64,000 bases of DNA from assembly GCF_004123145.1 (NCBI RefSeq), contig NZ_SDKC01000002.1, forward strand, positions 1 through 64,000. The letters are read 5' to 3'. A model generated the notes under the pieces. It did not search any database, was not told where the DNA came from, and saw only the letters and a list, made by a program, of their open reading frames with translations. The DNA is from Blautia faecicola (GTDB taxonomy: Bacteria > Bacillota > Clostridia > Lachnospirales > Lachnospiraceae). Below are positions 49,128-59,200 of the stretch, piece by piece; the first letter of the stretch is position 1; the number at the start of each line of letters is the position of its first letter. The translations under genes and the position numbers were made by a program.

Positions 49128-50240
49128 TTAGCCGATTCCAACTACATGACTTGATATACTGGAGGTCGCTGTATATAGTTTTGCACATGTGATATAAGTC
49201 ACAAAGATGCAGACAATTTTTAGCATACCTTCCAAAAATCCATCCGCAGTTGTACCCATAATCGCATTTACAATGACATTTCCCGTTGCCGCAATCAAAT
49301 AACACATGGTGATCCTGATATAAAGAGCAACAAATTTTTTCATATATCCGATACCTGGGCTTCTTGCACCATTTCCGCAAACATCCGCAATCGCTAATGG
49401 AAAGAAAGCTTTTCTTACATACAACTCGATCAAAATAGTCAAAAGTACAACTCGCGCAGCCATTAACGGCAGTTCGAAAAGGATCAAAACAACCGTCATA
49501 CCCACCATTTTTAAAACAGCCATTATACTGATCTTTACATTTTCCAATGCCGCATTGATATAATCTATCATCTGAAACACTGTATATGAGGACAAATCAT
49601 TCATATCATTTTTCCCCCATCCAAAGGTAGAATCTACCCAGTTTCGGATATCATCCAGGTTTTCTGATGTGTTGATCATATTTCCTACACGATTCATTAT
49701 GTACTGGCCAAGCTGCTCCAACACTCGTACGATCACGTCCCAGTTCATAACTACCATCAATCCAATCCCGACCGTTACAAAACACTTGGCCCACATATCC
49801 AGACTTCCATCTCCTCGCTGCAGTTCGGCAAACATGAGAAACATAGAATACAAAACTACAATAAACATGGCCAATCCTTTTAATGCTGATGCAACATTTG
49901 TATATAGATGAGAAGAGTCTATACCTGATTTGATCGTATACAGGCTCCTGTTTACGATATTAGCGTTAGAAGGTAACGATTTCCCAAAAAGTGCATTAAT
50001 GGAGTTAAACATACCATCCGTTAATTCATCCGTCACTGTTTGTTTATAGTCATCATATGTTTTATGTAGATCAGACCATTGCGACTTGTCATTTGGATTT
50101 GTAAGTTCCTTTGCCATGGTAAACGGTATTGCGAACCAGACGGCACATACTATAAGTATTGCAATCAGTCCTGTATAGACCACGCGTTTTCGTTTCTTAA
50201 AGGACATCTCACAGGCTTGAATATTTGCTGCTTTTTCCAT
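49128..50240 (-). CDS. VirB6/TrbL-like polytopic channel protein
   Basis: A 370-residue protein with an N-terminal transmembrane helix (VVYTGLIAILIVCAVWFAI), a loop of about 100 residues (DKSQWSDLHKTYDDYKQ), and five or six more helices (LAMFIVVLYSMFLMFAEL, VVLILFELPLMAARVVLL, VALYIRITMCYLIAATGN). This is the usual VirB6-like inner-membrane pore. The ribosome site GGAGG lies over 20 bases before the ATG, with the hairpin AGCTG-TCACA-CAGCT between, which may bring it close. Confidence 0.85.
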   Translation of the reverse strand: MEKAANIQACEMSFKKRKRVVYTGLIAILIVCAVWFAIPFTMAKELTNPNDKSQWSDLHKTYDDYKQTVTDELTDGMFNSINALFGKSLPSNANIVNRSLYTIKSGIDSSHLYTNVASALKGLAMFIVVLYSMFLMFAELQRGDGSLDMWAKCFVTVGIGLMVVMNWDVIVRVLEQLGQYIMNRVGNMINTSENLDDIRNWVDSTFGWGKNDMNDLSSYTVFQMIDYINAALENVKISIMAVLKMVGMTVVLILFELPLMAARVVLLTILIELYVRKAFFPLAIADVCGNGARSPGIGYMKKFVALYIRITMCYLIAATGNVIVNAIMGTTADGFLEGMLKIVCIFVTYITCAKLYTATSSISSHVVGIG

Positions 50241-50281
50241 AAATCATAGCTGTGTGACAGCTGCCTCCTTTCCTTTTGCTT

Positions 50282-50316
50282 AAAAAAGGGTGCCATATGG
50301 TACTGGCACCCCTTCT
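50282..50316 (-). terminator. Intra-operon attenuator after the pilin gene
   Basis: On the minus strand GGGGTGCCA-GTACCATA-TGGCACCC is followed by TTTTTT, between the VirB2-like and VirB6-like genes. Partial termination here would give more pilin than channel mRNA. Confidence 0.75.
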
Positions 50317-50334
50317 GTGTGTGATTTGAATGAG

Positions 50335-50685
50335 TTAACCTAACCAGCTAGCAAAGTCAATACCAAGGAATTTCGTTCCACCTAAAATTCCAAGGACTAC
50401 TGCGGTTGCCATCATCATCGCTGCTTTCTGCTGGGCAGGACCATCTTCATTTGCATGGCTGACTGCGAATTTAAGGATACCGATCAGACCAAAGATAACA
50501 CCAACAACCAGCGCAATCTTAGACGCAATCTGTACAATCCCGTTAATCATGGCAGCTCCATTATCTGCAAAAGCAAATGGTGCAACTGTATACATGCAGG
50601 TAAATACGCAGACCATTGCCATACATAACATACATGTTCGTTTTCTTGTTTCATAATTTGTAATCATTACATCTTTTTTGTTCAT
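50335..50685 (-). CDS. VirB2-like pilin/Maff2-type small membrane protein
   Basis: A 116-residue protein; ATG at 50685 with AAAGGAG 8 bases upstream. Signal-peptide-like helix (RTCMLCMAMVCVFTCMYTV ... FAFADNGAA) followed by two hydrophobic helices (IVQIASKIALVVGVIFGLI and AAMMMATAVVLGILGG), the layout of VirB2/TrbC pilins and of the Maff2 small proteins found in clostridial conjugation operons. It has its own GGCATACTT promoter and a downstream attenuator. Confidence 0.85.
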   Translation of the reverse strand: MNKKDVMITNYETRKRTCMLCMAMVCVFTCMYTVAPFAFADNGAAMINGIVQIASKIALVVGVIFGLIGILKFAVSHANEDGPAQQKAAMMMATAVVLGILGGTKFLGIDFASWLG

Positions 50686-50743
50686 TCTATGAACTCCTTT
50701 CCTATTACGTATTCTTACAAGCGGATTAATGCTCCGATACTTC

Positions 50744-50752
50744 AAGTATGCC
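50744..50752 (-). promoter_or_regulatory. GGCATACTT motif, pilin/T4SS operon
   Basis: On the minus strand TTTGAAAAAATCCG, then AAATCTTTAATGCTATGGCATACTTG (in pieces), lies 59 bases before the ATG of the VirB2-like gene. Confidence 0.55.
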
Positions 50753-50778
50753 ATAGCATTAAAGATTTTCGGATTTTT

Positions 50779-53112
50779 TCAAACTGGAGTAACGGATGTG
50801 TACATTAATTCGTCCGGCCCCCAAACTTTATCATTCGCATCTAGCGTTTTTTCAACACTTCCTGCTGCTTCTTCTGCTGTCTGAAGGGGCAATGTCTGAT
50901 CCATTCCATCACCGTTCCCCTGAACATCTTGTGGTTTCCCAACCAATGGTTCTCCATTGACATCCATATTATTGCGATACTCTTCTGCTTTCTGCTGCTC
51001 TGCCTCATTTTTCGCTTCATACACCGCTTTATCCGGTTCTTTTTTATTCCCATGTTTTTCAGTGATAATCTCCTCGTTCAGTTTGTGTTCTGAAAGCAGG
51101 TCAGCCGCCTTCTGAGAATTGAAAATATAAGCACCACGTTCCTTATTTAATTTTTTTACCAGGGAACGTCTGGGATGCTTATCTGAAGCAAATTTTTTTC
51201 CCTTCAAGGCATTCAGCGACTTCGGTATTACAATGCACTCATCTTCAGGCATAGTTCTTAACTGCGATGGTGTATAAAGCTCTACACCCGTTCTGTTAAA
51301 TGACTGGCCTCCACCTCCTTTAGAGTAATTCACATTCATGACAACTCGGGTTTCTTTACCTAACAGCTTGCTGATCCACTCTGTCGTGACTGTATCCGCA
51401 CCACCACCAAGATAAACCGTATTATCACAGTTGCCCGTGATCGTCTCCCAGTCGTCTTTATACAGGTTTTTCATCTGGCTCAAAGACTGAACGATAATAT
51501 TAACAGAGATCTCATATTTACGGATGGTTGCTACTTTTTCTGAAAACTGTGGAATTTTTCCTGTGTTGGCGAACTCATCGAGAAGCATCCTTACATGGAT
51601 AGGAAGTCTTTGCCCGCTATTCGACTGTTCACTGTTACTGATCACTTTTCCTGCCCGTAACTTTTGCAGTGCTTTTTCTGCTTCCTCTTTCGTTCCCCGG
51701 TATCCTACTAGTTCATTTCTGTTCGTTCGTATCTCCCACCACTCATAATCCACATTTTTCCTTATGATGCCGTCTTTTGCTCTTTCAAAGAACGCTTCGG
51801 CTTCTTTCCGAACCCTTTTTACCTCCTCCGGGCTTCCTGCACGAAACGTTTTCCATATCTGTTTATCTTCATCCATGATACATTGGGAAAACTCAGCTGT
51901 ATTTTCACTGTAGCGATACAACCGTTGAAACAGCTGAGAATACATCATGGATGAAAGGAACTGGAAAGTAGTATCTCCAGTCGGGATGATAACAAATAAT
52001 GCGGTTTTTTCATCTCCGACAGAATCCAGATCCAGATCATCGGTATTAGTAAGAGCTGCTACCGGAGCAAGGTCAAACGCCTGCAGACGGACCGCACAGG
52101 AGATCAGGATACTTTTTAACGTCTTTCCAGCTCCCATCTTAAAAGTGCGATATTGCTTTGCAGCAAAAGAATCTGTATATCGTTCTTCAATATCTTCAAA
52201 CATTCGATCCAGCTGGCTCTTTGCGTTTGAATCATTTTCATCTACTTCTGCTGCTCTCAGCAACCGCATTACATTTGTAAAACATTGGCATTCTTTTTTT
52301 GTATAATGAAAAAGAAATGCAATCAGCGCAACCAGCAGAGCAGTTTCAGATTTTTCCCAGAACGGATCACCACCTTTTTGATCCGGCGGTGTTGTGTTCT
52401 TGATCAGCGTATTCACCAGGATCTCTATGTCCTGGTCATTTTCTATGTATTGGAATGGATTATAATGATTTCCCCTGTCCATATGATCCAGGTTAAAACA
52501 TTTCACGTTATATCCCATGTACTCCAAATAATGTCCATACTGCTTATACAAACCTCCCGAAGGATCCGTAACAACAAACGAGGAGTTTGCCTGCATGATA
52601 TTCGGACCCACATAGTTATAGGACTTACCTACACCAGACCCACCTACAACAAAGACATTTAGATTTCGTCTGGTAGCCTCATTATCCATAGCCAGTAGCA
52701 TATCTTGGGACAATATTACATTTGTAGGACCATTACTGGTCGGTTTTCCAATTGGATCCGTGAATTTTTTATTGTAATCGTCCATGGATTTCATCCACGC
52801 TGCATCACCCTGTACTTTATCAACGTTATAATGCGCTTTTCCCTTCTGTGTCACGTAGAACATAAAAATCAAAAGCCCACAAAGCAGGGTATATAGCAAT
52901 ATCTTTGAGAAAATATCATTTGGTAAAGGGAAGATAGTAAACGGTCTGGTAAACAGATCATCGAAAGACAGGTTCAATGCGTCTATGAATTCCAATTTGG
53001 GATTTTCTTCCATAACCAATGCCAAATGGATATACCATAGGATAACAAATAGATAACTGATAAACCCTACCACACTGGAAATCAATATTGTTTCTTTTTT
53101 CTTTTTGTTCAC
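50779..53112 (-). CDS. Type IV coupling protein (VirD4/TraG family)
   Basis: A 777-residue ATPase that links the DNA-relaxase complex to the channel. Two N-terminal transmembrane helices (about 8-32 and 68-88), Walker A VVGGSGVGKSYNYVGPN (about 155-171), ANSSFVVTDPSGGLY, Walker B RMLLDEFANTGKIP (about 505), and late MPEDECIVIPKSL are all typical of the family. GTG start with AGGTGG 6 bases upstream. The C-terminal 120 residues are acidic, perhaps for relaxosome contact. It directly follows the PcfB-like gene. Confidence 0.95.
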   Translation of the reverse strand: MNKKKKETILISSVVGFISYLFVILWYIHLALVMEENPKLEFIDALNLSFDDLFTRPFTIFPLPNDIFSKILLYTLLCGLLIFMFYVTQKGKAHYNVDKVQGDAAWMKSMDDYNKKFTDPIGKPTSNGPTNVILSQDMLLAMDNEATRRNLNVFVVGGSGVGKSYNYVGPNIMQANSSFVVTDPSGGLYKQYGHYLEYMGYNVKCFNLDHMDRGNHYNPFQYIENDQDIEILVNTLIKNTTPPDQKGGDPFWEKSETALLVALIAFLFHYTKKECQCFTNVMRLLRAAEVDENDSNAKSQLDRMFEDIEERYTDSFAAKQYRTFKMGAGKTLKSILISCAVRLQAFDLAPVAALTNTDDLDLDSVGDEKTALFVIIPTGDTTFQFLSSMMYSQLFQRLYRYSENTAEFSQCIMDEDKQIWKTFRAGSPEEVKRVRKEAEAFFERAKDGIIRKNVDYEWWEIRTNRNELVGYRGTKEEAEKALQKLRAGKVISNSEQSNSGQRLPIHVRMLLDEFANTGKIPQFSEKVATIRKYEISVNIIVQSLSQMKNLYKDDWETITGNCDNTVYLGGGADTVTTEWISKLLGKETRVVMNVNYSKGGGGQSFNRTGVELYTPSQLRTMPEDECIVIPKSLNALKGKKFASDKHPRRSLVKKLNKERGAYIFNSQKAADLLSEHKLNEEIITEKHGNKKEPDKAVYEAKNEAEQQKAEEYRNNMDVNGEPLVGKPQDVQGNGDGMDQTLPLQTAEEAAGSVEKTLDANDKVWGPDELMYTSVTPV

Positions 53113-53124
53113 AATGATCCACCT

Positions 53125-54552
53125 CTATTCTTTTTCTAAAGTGGATTTAGTACGTCCACGGTTCTTCTTTTCTTCCCGCTTTCTTGCTACTTCCATGCCC
53201 CGCTCTTTTTCTATTTTCTTCTCTACATCCGCAATTCGTTCTATGGAGGCTGATATGGTCACAGCTTCAATATCTCGTATCGCCAACAAAGACTGTTCAT
53301 ACATCTCTCCGTCCATCTGGTATTTTTTTAAAATATCCTGAAGTATCTTTCCATCAGACGGTTCGTATCCTTTCGGAATCCGTCCCAGAATAAAAGCCTT
53401 TAACAGCTCTTTCAAAGCTTCTATATAATGCAAGAATTTTTCATTTTGTCGTCCATCCATGTTCATGATCTGATCATTCTGGATTTTTCTCGTGACCATC
53501 TGATCCAACTGTTTGGACAGAAGTTTTTCTCCCCTTGCATAAGCGCGATACTGAGAACTTGGCGATACATCTAGAACATCCATATCTTCCCCTGTCTGAC
53601 GTTGAAAATGATGGATCACTTCTGTACTGTTATAAGTAACTATAGGAAATGGGATTCGGCTACTGTACGATATCAGAAGTTGTTTATAATCTGGCTGTGT
53701 AGTATCCGCCTGCTCATATGGTATAAATTGAATCTCATCCCCTCTCCTGACAGCTCTCCCATACGTAAAACCATTTGCAGTGATTGTTATATATTGACTT
53801 CCGTACCCGACGATCCACAAAGGAGTTTTGTTCAGATTTGTTTTTCCATCATAAAATCCCTTTGCTAATCGATCCTGCATTGCAATCTTTAATTCTGCAT
53901 ATGCCTCATTTTTTATCCTATTCGGTCCAGTACTGGCTAGAATCGTCTCTAGATAAACAGTACAAAGATCTGGTGCACTTCGAATATTTCTTTTGACTGC
54001 ATCTTTTGCAAGCAAAGTGATCATCATAGTTCCATCTTCCATCTGATCCAGCCCTATTTCCGCATGTTCAAAGTATTTGGCAAATCGATCCTTCATAAGC
54101 TGTGCCTGACCTGGTGTTAGTCCATACACTGCAATACAGCTTTTGTCTTGTTCCTTCGAAATTGCTACCTTTTTTATGATGTCTTCACCTGTTAGCACTC
54201 GGCAGAATTTTCCTTTTACCTGCAACATTTCTTTGCAGACCTGCATAGCTTGCTCTTCATCTTGCTTTCTTACTATAAAACCTGTTTTTCCATCGTTCGT
54301 TGCAGTCGGTGCATAAGGAATTTCGTATTCATATAATTCATCAGCAATATCCATAAATAAATCTTCCCTACAGGTAAAAGAAGCCATCGTGCCACCTGCT
54401 GCAATATGTTTTCCCATTGTTATCGCCAATGGAGAAGCCTGTTTTCCTTGTAAATAATCTGCAAGTTTTGTTAAAAACTGTTTTGTTTCTTTGTTTTTAG
54501 GCGCCATTCCAAACACCGTGTCAAACAATTCACTTGATGTTAAAAAAGCCAT
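53125..54552 (-). CDS. PcfB-like accessory protein of the coupling protein
   Basis: A 475-residue protein whose start (ATGGCTTTT) follows AAAGAGGTGAG. The N-terminal blocks ITMGKHIAAGGTMASFTCREDL, GKTGFIVRKQDEEQAMQVCKEM and IAVYGLTPGQAQLMKDRFAKY resemble the PcfB/DUF3801 pattern, in which a small protein helps the coupling ATPase. Here it is much longer, with a C-terminal helical, highly charged part (IERIADVEKKIEKERGMEVARK). The pairing with the coupling gene 12 bases downstream supports the role. Moderate confidence. Confidence 0.55.
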   Translation of the reverse strand: MAFLTSSELFDTVFGMAPKNKETKQFLTKLADYLQGKQASPLAITMGKHIAAGGTMASFTCREDLFMDIADELYEYEIPYAPTATNDGKTGFIVRKQDEEQAMQVCKEMLQVKGKFCRVLTGEDIIKKVAISKEQDKSCIAVYGLTPGQAQLMKDRFAKYFEHAEIGLDQMEDGTMMITLLAKDAVKRNIRSAPDLCTVYLETILASTGPNRIKNEAYAELKIAMQDRLAKGFYDGKTNLNKTPLWIVGYGSQYITITANGFTYGRAVRRGDEIQFIPYEQADTTQPDYKQLLISYSSRIPFPIVTYNSTEVIHHFQRQTGEDMDVLDVSPSSQYRAYARGEKLLSKQLDQMVTRKIQNDQIMNMDGRQNEKFLHYIEALKELLKAFILGRIPKGYEPSDGKILQDILKKYQMDGEMYEQSLLAIRDIEAVTISASIERIADVEKKIEKERGMEVARKREEKKNRGRTKSTLEKE

Positions 54553-54590
54553 ATCTCACCTCTTTAAAACCCAATCTATATTTCCGTTTT

Positions 54591-54599
54591 AAGTATGCC
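54591..54599 (-). promoter_or_regulatory. GGCATACTT motif, coupling-protein operon
   Basis: On the minus strand A/T tracts (TTTTTTTAAAAATC, TTTTTTCTTTTTTC) precede GAATGGCATACTTAAAAC, 39 bases before the ATG of the PcfB-like gene. It is divergent from the copy at 54685. Confidence 0.6.
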
Positions 54600-54684
54600 A
54601 TTCGACCTCTGAAAAAAGAAAAAATAGATTTTTAAAAAAAGTTTGAGGTAATAACAAAAAATCAATAGATTTCTTAGACACTCT

Positions 54685-54693
54685 GGCATACTT
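54685..54693 (+). promoter_or_regulatory. GGCATACTT motif facing a gene-free region
   Basis: AACAAAAAATC, then TAGACACTCTGGCATACTTTAAAT on the plus strand. The only nearby downstream ORF has seven codons including the stop, so it probably drives a non-coding transcript. Confidence 0.5.
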
Positions 54694-54699
54694 TAAATA

Positions 54700-54996
54700 G
54701 AACGCTATAGTGTTGCCATGAAATCGACTTCAAAATAAGAACTAAGTACTGCTTATACAGATACTTTTTGAGGTTTGATATGTGAAGTGTGTGACACTGT
54801 ATAGTTTTTACAACAGATATCAGAAAGGTTCGAGAGATGTGTAATACTGTAGGGATATTAACCCAATTTGTCTGTTGTTCCAATCTATCATTTGATGAAA
54901 AATTTGAAAAACATTTTGAGCAGATGTTCTTCAAAGGTACTGACCTCTTGCTCCTTTATTCAAAAAGAGACAGACAACAATTGTCCGTCTCTTTTT
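54700..54996 (+). ncRNA. Candidate small RNA between the T4SS and HD-GYP genes
   Basis: About 300 bases from the motif promoter to the hairpin AGAGACAGACAA / TTGTCCGTCTCT followed by TTTTTC (54961-54996). No ORF with a ribosome site is present; a 70-codon frame at 54837-55049 runs through the terminator and looks accidental. The region lies on the strand opposite to its neighbours. The terminator also serves the HD-GYP gene from the other side. Confidence 0.4.
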
Positions 54997-55045
54997 CTTG
55001 CAACATTTTCATTTTGGAAGACGCTACCTGTGGTACGCAGATTGG

Positions 55046-56125
55046 TTAGATTGCCTTCAAGACCCATTCTTCCCGCATCGCTACTTTTTGAAAGCAATGT
55101 AGTAATGAATCTGAGAATGCTCCGCATTCGCCATTGATGATCATCTGAACAGCTTCTTCATGTGTCATTTTTCTTTTATACGGGCGGACACTGATCAAAG
55201 CGTCATATGCATCTGCAAGGCCTACCACCTGTGCACATAAGGGAATTTCATCTCCTATCAGGCCGTCCGGATACCCCGAACCGTCATATCGTTCATGATG
55301 ATGTCTGCAAATTTCATAGCTAAATTCATTCAATACCTCTGTTGTAAAACCTTTAGGAAATCTTCTAGTCATTTCTGCTCCTGTCAGAGGATGATGTTTT
55401 ACTACATCCATTTCCTCCGTTGATAGCTTTCCTTTTTTATTTAAAATTTCCATTGGAACACTTATTTTCCCAATATCATGGATAGGAGCTAAATGTGACA
55501 CTGCTTCGATTTCTTCATCAGCAATACCATATTCCGGATAATCTTTCTGGAGCTGTTGGTATATCTGCTTTGTGAAAAAGATCATATTATCTTGCTGAAC
55601 ACTTTCCACTAGGTTGTTATGATCAAGTACGGTCGATAATAACGACACCATATTCCAGTAATGGTCCGTCAGATCTTTTTCCCTTTTTTTTAATTCTTTT
55701 TTCATATTTACCATCATATGATAAATTTTTTTAAGATTATGTAAAGTAACAATCGCAGTATCGTCATTGACATCCACATACTTCTTTGCTTTCATCCATA
55801 TGTACGATTTTTCCTTTTTATCATTTAGCCTGCGATATATGATGTCTTTTTCAGCACAACCATTGACAAGATTTTCTGTCAGTCCATCACTCAATAAAAA
55901 GTGCAGTACTTTGTCCTTATCATCTGCATGGACGTATTCTTCTACGTACATTTTCATAAATTCGTCGTAGCTTTCAGCCTTTTTTACTTCTTCATATACA
56001 GCATGTTTATGTGAATAAACACATTCATAACTTTTTTCTTTGAGACCTAGTTTTAAAACCACATAAAATTCTCCAAAACGATCTTCATTTCTCTCAAGTG
56101 GATCAGTCGCTGTTATTTGTTGCAT
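55046..56125 (-). CDS. HD-GYP cyclic-di-GMP phosphodiesterase-like protein
   Basis: A 359-residue protein. The N-terminal 150 residues look like a sensor or degenerate PAS-like domain (ENLVNGCAEKDIIYRRLND, SYIWMKAKKYVDVNDD). A helical linker follows, then an HD-GYP domain with SHLAPIHDIGKISVP, VKHHPLTGAEM, HHHERYDGSGYPDGLIGDE and AQVVGLADAYDAL. Key HD and GYP residues are present, so hydrolysis of cyclic di-GMP (or a related dinucleotide) is likely. It follows a 14-codon leader ORF with a four-base gap. It may link second-messenger level to adhesion or conjugation; unproven. Confidence 0.9.
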   Translation of the reverse strand: MQQITATDPLERNEDRFGEFYVVLKLGLKEKSYECVYSHKHAVYEEVKKAESYDEFMKMYVEEYVHADDKDKVLHFLLSDGLTENLVNGCAEKDIIYRRLNDKKEKSYIWMKAKKYVDVNDDTAIVTLHNLKKIYHMMVNMKKELKKREKDLTDHYWNMVSLLSTVLDHNNLVESVQQDNMIFFTKQIYQQLQKDYPEYGIADEEIEAVSHLAPIHDIGKISVPMEILNKKGKLSTEEMDVVKHHPLTGAEMTRRFPKGFTTEVLNEFSYEICRHHHERYDGSGYPDGLIGDEIPLCAQVVGLADAYDALISVRPYKRKMTHEEAVQMIINGECGAFSDSLLHCFQKVAMREEWVLKAI

Positions 56126-56128
56126 AAT

Positions 56129-56173
56129 TTACCTCGTAAACTCAACCCATGAGGGGTTTTGTATTGAATTCAT
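56129..56173 (-). CDS. 14-codon leader peptide before the HD-GYP gene
   Basis: The ORF MNSIQNPSWVEFTR has GAGAAGG 8 bases before its ATG, a much better site than most. Its stop is three bases before the HD-GYP ATG, and the HD-GYP ribosome site (ACGAGG) lies inside it. Translational coupling is likely. Confidence 0.5.
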   Translation of the reverse strand: MNSIQNPSWVEFTR

Positions 56174-56197
56174 GTTTATTTCCTTCTCTCATAAAGT

Positions 56198-56238
56198 AAT
56201 GTCTCCACTGTACGGTATTTCCGCACAATGGAAACATT
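56198..56238 (-). other. 18-bp RNA stem between the giant gene and the HD-GYP gene
   Basis: On the minus strand AATGTTTCCATTGTGCGG, loop AAATA, CCGTACAGTGGAGACATT: 18 continuous pairs allowing three G-U pairs. No T run follows in the sense direction, so it is more likely a processing or stability element than a terminator. Confidence 0.6.
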
Positions 56239-56245
56239 AAATTAT

Positions 56246-59200
56246 TTATTTTCTTTTTCTTTTGAAACCAATAAATACAAAATACAATCCGACAATAATT
56301 ACTGCTCCCCCTATAATAGAACCTATAAATAATGGTCTGTTATAGAAAAACTGCGCAAACTTATCCGTTGTAACAAGGATACTGATTGGTTCAGACTCTG
56401 TTTCATTACCGGCTGCATCATAAGTTTTTACAAGAATATCCTGGAAAGAATCTGCCTCTTTTATGGTAAGGGTATAAAATCCATCTATGTCCTCAAGTTG
56501 CTGCATATCCAAGTTTTCTACCACTTTTCCATTGATATAAATATCTGCATGCTCTACCTGATAGTTGTCTGTAAACTTGATCGTTGCATCTTTCTTTGTC
56601 ATGTTGTACCGGGCTTTGTTTTCGATACCAGTGATGATCGCACTTGGTGGTGTCTTGTCTACTACCAGTCGGATTGGTGATTCCTTCAACTTATTATCCT
56701 GTGTATTTCCGGCTGCATCTGTTGAAGTGATCACGATCTCATAGATACCTTCTTTTTCAAAGGTAGCAGCTTTGATGGTATAGGTATAAACCTTCCATCC
56801 ATGATCACTGCTTTCTGTTACCTGATAATCCGTTCCCTCTCTTAAAGTAGTGGTCTTTCCTTCAAATCCCATTGTAATCTCTTTATGAATAAGGGAATCC
56901 ACGTTCGTCTCATATACCATCAAATCCTTTCCATTCTTCAGATAATAAGTATCCAGGATCTGTTTTGTTGAGGAATTAAACGTAAAATTGGATCCAAACC
57001 GGTTGATGGAGAACGTAATGCTCTTTTCGGTTTTATTTCCGGCCAGATCTGTAAATGCTGCCGTCAGCGTATACACATCATCTTCGGAACGTTCTTTATC
57101 GAAGTCCTTCATAAAAAGTCTTCCGCCGTTAGAAAGTGCTTCATATGTTCCTAAAACCGTTTTTCTCTCATGTCTTGCACCTTCCAGAGTGATCACCAGA
57201 TTCTCTCTTGGTCCGGCATTTATATCTGTATAGGAGATATTCGGGTGTACTTCTGAATTGTAAGCGGTTTTATCTTCGATTCCTCCAAAACTAAGCTCCG
57301 GAGCTGTCGTATCAATGGTAAACAAGCCAACCTCTTCTGTTTCTGACATATTTCCTGCAAGGTCTTTCGTCATACAGGTAAAACTGTAATCTCCATCTTT
57401 CTGGAACTGAATGGTTGTCTTGTGCACATCCTGCTGCTCGCTCCATCCACTGATAGAAGGTGCCTGGATGTCCTTTCCTTCTGCCTCGGCTTTTATGGAA
57501 AGCTGAAAAGAGTCCTTATCAAAGTTCCGATCCATGACAGTGATCGTTGCAGTACGCGTAGTATTGTAATAACGTCCATTTACAGGGCTTCCTTTATCAA
57601 AGGATACCTGCACAACCGGCCTAGTCTGATCGATCGTGAACTGATCGGTCCGTCCTAGAGTGACCGCGTTTCCTGCCAAGTCTTTCATAGAGGCTGTTAC
57701 CGTATAGGTATCATCCTGCGCAAAGACAACCGTGGCTGTTGATACTGCTTCATCACTCTCTCCCATGTTTGACGCCAGGGACCACCCACGGATAGTGGCG
57801 GTATTTCCCAAAGCACTCTTTACATCGAAAGTAAAGTCCGCCGGATCAAAGTTTCGCTCATACACACGGATGGTTGCCGTCCTGTCTCCATTGTAATATG
57901 AATTCTCTGTGGTCTTATCGTAAGAGAGCTCTATTTTCGGAGCTGTGATATCGATTTTTAACTGTTTTTCCGCTGATACTATATTTCCTGCCTGATCAAC
58001 TGCAGTCACACGGATTGTCACATGATTGCTGTTGTTTCTTGCAGCGATCACGGTCTCATTATGACTGGCCGCCTTTACCCTGGAAGCTTTCGAATCAAAA
58101 CGGTACGTGTTACTCTGCGTTACGATTCCATCTTTTATTACTTCACATGTTACTGTCTGCAGTCCTGCATAGGTGCCTCCAGAAACAGGATCCGTAACAG
58201 AGAAAGAAAACGGAACATCACCGGAAAATACAGTGTTTTCATTTCCAGTCTGTAAAGTAATCACGGGTTTTTCCGGAGCAGTTTTGTCAACGATCACTCC
58301 GTCCCTGGAATTAATATAGGTAATATTTCCGGCTTTATCTGTAACTTTTAAGTAGATGATACTCTGGCTTTCGTTATCCAGATAAATACTGTCACTCCAA
58401 TTTCTCCAGGCATCTGTGCCAAAAGAGCCGGCATCAGGAATCTCGAATTCCCCATGTGCATCTTCGGAAGGCGTGTATATATAATATTGTACACTCTGAA
58501 CACCGGAGGTAACATCTGTCACAGTACGGTCAATAGTTACTCTATGTTTCACAACGTGCTGGAAACTTGCCGTTTTGGAAGTTCCTGTGTAAGTACCACT
58601 TGTCTCCTGTGCCTGAATGGAAATGTTTCCAGTTGGTGCTGTCTGGTCAACAGTGAATCTCTTGTTGTTTATGGCTGTAACATTTCCAGCTTTATCTGTC
58701 ATTTTCAAGGATACCAGATAGTTTGCATCATTTGTAAAGTTTGGAAGATCATATACACCATGAACTTCCTGCTGCTCTAATCGTCTATCACTTAAGATAT
58801 TTCGTAATGCTGTCTGATCATATGCGGCCACTGTATTTCCATTCGCATCCATCTGCACGACTTCTACTTCTACTCCAGCTGCATCATAATTTCTCTCTCT
58901 AATGCTAATTGATGCCATTACCTGCTGATTGAGATATCGTTCCTGATTGGATATGGAAATATCTTCGCCATCTGCAGTCTTAAACATTAACTCAGCCTGA
59001 ATCGGGATCATGTCAACCGTAAATGTAGCACCTGCCTTTGTGCCTGTCACAAAGCTTACGGGGTCGGAATAGTTTCCGGCTTTATCCTTAAGAGAAACAT
59101 CCAGTGTGTAATCCTGGTCTTTTGCTGTCTCGTCTCCAAAAGAAAGCCGATAGATGATCCCTTCTTCTGTTTCCTTCTTATCAAAAAGTGTTACACCGGC

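Noticed and set aside
54837-55049. 70-codon ORF in the T4SS/HD-GYP gap
   Set aside because: No ribosome site, and it reads through a strong terminator hairpin.
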